This document shows positions 5,839 through 6,196 of a DNA stretch of 6,196 nucleotides, piece by piece (positions within the stretch are counted from its first letter, which is position 1; each line of letters begins with the position of its first letter). Position numbers and translations under genes: made by a program. This DNA is from Lachnoclostridium sp. UBA7482 (GTDB lineage Bacteria > Bacillota > Clostridia > Lachnospirales > Lachnospiraceae), in assembly GCA_002479645.1 (NCBI GenBank), contig DLOO01000058.1:1-6196 (forward strand), given 5' to 3'. The notes below the pieces were generated by a model. It was not told the DNA's origin. It did not search any database and saw nothing but the letters and a program-made list of their open reading frames with translations.

Positions 5839-5861
5839 AGTATATCACAAGTGATTGTAAA
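5839..5861 (-). promoter_or_regulatory. Possible extended -10 promoter of the DUF6514-like gene, with palindrome
   Basis: On the minus strand TGA-TATACT (5847-5839) is an extended -10 motif. No good -35 stands at 17 bp; TTTACA (5861-5856) is only 11 bp away and too close to serve. A palindrome ATCAC-AA-GTGAT (5844-5855) overlaps the upstream edge of the -10 and could be an operator. Transcription from here would start near 5832 and give a leader of roughly 95 bases containing the hairpin at 5797-5816. Confidence 0.4.
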
Positions 5862-5897
5862 AGCACAGATAAAAAAGAATACAGTTTTCGCATTTTC

Positions 5898-5917
5898 CGT
5901 TAAGATTTCGTTAAGAT
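5898..5917 (-). repeat. Tandem direct repeat, TTAACG-N5-TTAACG on the minus strand
   Basis: CGTTAAGAT occurs twice with an 11-base period (5898-5906 and 5909-5917). Read on the minus strand this is TTAACG-N5-TTAACG, the spacing used by OmpR/PhoB-type response regulators such as B. subtilis PhoP (TTAACA-like repeats). It covers the last codons and stop of the recombinase and lies roughly 65-85 bases upstream of the presumed start point of the DUF6514-like gene. Two repeats are fewer than a typical PhoP site, so this is only suggestive. Confidence 0.35.
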
Positions 5918-6196
5918 AGCAGGGAAATTCCCGATAACCTCCTCCCCAGCCCAACGCTGGCAACCGTAATACACCGAATTATTCAAAATGTAAGAAACCG
6001 CTCTGCCGTGGAACATACCGCCACGTCGCGTACGGACTCCGGACGCATTTAACCATTCTGCAATCGATGCGTAGGTATCTCCCGCTTCACGCCTGAGCTG
6101 CATTTGCCGCACGATTTCTGCCTCGCGCGGTTCAATGGCAAAATGCCCCTGCTCCATACGATACCCAAACGGCGGGCAGGTCACAATACCTCCCCG
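5900..6196 (-). CDS. Serine recombinase, C-terminal part (partial at window edge)
   Basis: The frame is open from the right edge to a TAA at 5900-5902, giving 98 visible residues. It begins RGGIVTCPPFGYR, the conserved link between the catalytic resolvase domain and the Recombinase (pfam07508-type) DNA-binding domain. It continues with EPREAEIVRQM, SIAEWLNASGVRTRRGG, SYILNNSVYYG and a final GNFPAILTKS. These match the LN..G..T..GG..W....V..IL.N..Y.G pattern of that family. The catalytic serine and N-terminal domain lie beyond the window. The protein stops soon after the Recombinase domain, without the zinc-ribbon and coiled-coil region of large phage integrases, so it is either a naturally short family member or a 3' truncation. 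It may act in element mobility or inversion, but no partner sites are visible. Confidence 0.85.
   Translation of the reverse strand, partial: RGGIVTCPPFGYRMEQGHFAIEPREAEIVRQMQLRREAGDTYASIAEWLNASGVRTRRGGMFHGRAVSYILNNSVYYGCQRWAGEEVIGNFPAILTKS

Noticed and set aside
5760..5963. Minus-strand ORF of 67 codons between the recombinase and the DUF6514-like gene
   Set aside because: It starts out of frame inside the recombinase and crosses the promoter and hairpin region. No ribosome site or family pattern was seen.

Overview
The window looks like the chromosome of a spore-forming, anaerobic Clostridia species, probably Lachnospiraceae. This is inferred from protein flavour: a cotJ spore-coat operon, a DUF6514-type small protein, a DinG-like helicase with a RecB-type nuclease front end, AGGAGG ribosome sites and SigA-type promoters. 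It carries protein genes only; I saw no rRNA, tRNA, CRISPR array or complete insertion sequence.

Layout. Positions 1-41 may be the 3' end of an unidentified plus-strand gene, followed by a possible terminator (85-114) and a promoter (146-174). The plus-strand helicase gene fills 226-2709. It runs tail to tail into a minus-strand pair: a membrane-anchored family 2 glycosyltransferase (4639-3683), then a diacylglycerol-kinase-family lipid kinase (3631-2630). The helicase and kinase genes overlap antisense by 80 bp at their 3' ends. The glycosyltransferase gene diverges from the cotJ operon across a compact intergenic region (4640-4805) that holds two good promoters and a palindrome.

The cotJ operon reads cotJA (4806-5009), cotJB (5037-5297) and a cotJC that begins normally at 5300 but loses family similarity after about 34 codons. 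It ends at a strong hairpin (5467-5517) that can terminate in both directions. On the other side a minus-strand DUF6514-like gene (5735-5490) converges on it, and one hairpin arm lies inside that gene's last codons. Further right, a minus-strand serine recombinase ends at 5900 and runs off the window at 6196.

How the genes work together. The helicase is a DNA repair or processing enzyme with nuclease and Fe-S helicase parts. The glycosyltransferase and lipid kinase form a likely two-gene operon in envelope lipid or polyprenyl-phosphate-sugar metabolism. The cotJ genes belong to the spore coat, but this copy lacks an intact CotJC, the Mn-catalase-like member. I see no clear previously undescribed multi-gene system. 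The points most worth checking are the broken cotJC, the kinase/helicase tail overlap and the dual-use terminator.
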